From NCBI GenBank assembly GCA_002452215.1, contig DKCO01000007.1, positions 1-40,231 of the forward strand: 40,231 nucleotides of DNA, written 5' to 3'. Within the stretch, counting starts at the first letter, position 1. Every line of letters begins with the position of its first letter. The position numbers and the translations under genes are program-made. The notes under the pieces are model-generated. The model was given only the letters and a program-made list of their open reading frames with translations. It was not told where the DNA came from and ran no database searches. Source of the stretch: Spirochaetales bacterium UBA6872 (GTDB lineage: Bacteria > Spirochaetota > Spirochaetia > Sphaerochaetales > Sphaerochaetaceae). Of this stretch, positions 40,046-40,231 are shown one piece after another.

Positions 40046-40231
40046 ATGAAATGGATAAAATATTATCCCCAAAGAAATGAAAGATACAATGTATATCCAT
40101 TGATGACTTTGACATGCAAATTGCAACACTTTTTATTGCAAAGTCCCGACTTTATTCCTATATGCTTTCGCCTATTGCCACAAATAAAATCAGGAACCGT
40201 TTTACATACTCATAGAGATGGAGAATTTTAT
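40046..40231 (+). CDS. Possible gene running off the window end
   Basis: From ATG at 40046 the frame stays open for 62 codons to the last base. The product begins MKWIKYYPQRNERYNVYPLM and ends GTVLHTHRDGEFY. I do not recognise it. There is only a poor TAGG site 2 nt before the ATG, and the open frame could be chance in this AT-rich stretch. Nothing else is seen in 40028-40231. Confidence 0.3.
   Translation, partial: MKWIKYYPQRNERYNVYPLMTLTCKLQHFLLQSPDFIPICFRLLPQIKSGTVLHTHRDGEFY

Noticed and set aside
1..40231. tRNA, rRNA or insertion-sequence genes
   Set aside because: I scanned by eye for T-loop motifs, rRNA landmarks and transposase motifs and found none. Short or divergent RNAs could be missed without a covariance search.

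Overview
The window is about 40 kb of moderately AT-rich, densely packed diderm bacterial DNA, most likely from a host-associated spirochaete of the Treponema/Sphaerochaeta type. Evidence for this is the QGAKE motif after the solute-binding-protein signal peptide, several predicted beta-barrel outer-membrane proteins, Ig-like and MBG-domain lipoproteins, a TolC-type efflux operon, and a poly-C tract in front of a lipoprotein gene. The lineage is an inference. I see no rRNA, tRNA, CRISPR array or insertion sequence.

Layout. (1) 0.2-7.3 kb, minus strand: a six-gene operon, nadE - small outer-membrane protein - one-TM protein - MBL hydrolase - polA - coaE, joined by overlapping or nearly overlapping stops and starts and closed by a terminator at 187-211. 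(2) 7.4-10.4 kb, plus strand: a GH2/beta-mannosidase-like protein that appears to have lost its nucleophile, followed by a NapH/CcoG-like membrane ferredoxin. (3) 10.4-15.6 kb, minus strand: a NitT/TauT-type ABC importer (binding protein, permease, ATPase) followed by oligoendopeptidase F and a TrmA/RumA-type RNA m5U methyltransferase. (4) 15.7-20.1 kb, minus strand: tolC-macA-macB(ATPase)-macB(permease), a complete tripartite efflux operon. (5) 20.2-23.4 kb, plus strand: hslO (Hsp33) and rlmKL, ended by a terminator.

(6) 23.4-28.9 kb, minus strand: an accessory islet. It holds an AAA/DUF4143 ATPase with three 23-bp direct repeats upstream of its predicted promoter, a Fic protein with a built-in VbhA-like inhibitory helix, a large Ig-like lipoprotein, and a decayed DUF1016 (YhcG-type) nuclease fragment. 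(7) 28.9-29.9 kb: an outer-membrane protein with a Glu/Pro/Val-rich linker. (8) 30.0-34.4 kb, plus strand: LOG-family hydrolase and YitT membrane protein, then csoR-copA copper resistance, with copA carrying a CopZ-like domain at its C-terminus. (9) 34.5-36.8 kb: the MBG lipoprotein behind the C10 tract. (10) 36.8-40.2 kb: a coiled-coil protein of unknown function, a possible 39-codon Cys/His-rich small ORF, ychF, hflX, and an ORF that runs off the window.

Promoters in this DNA often look like extended -10 elements (TGnTAnnnT). At least four genes have a -10 element only 6-7 nt before the ATG, which suggests leaderless mRNAs. The most unusual items are the poly-C switch candidate, the 23-bp repeats before the DUF4143 ATPase next to the self-inhibited Fic, the CopA-CopZ fusion with a possible internal start, and the GH2 pseudoenzyme.
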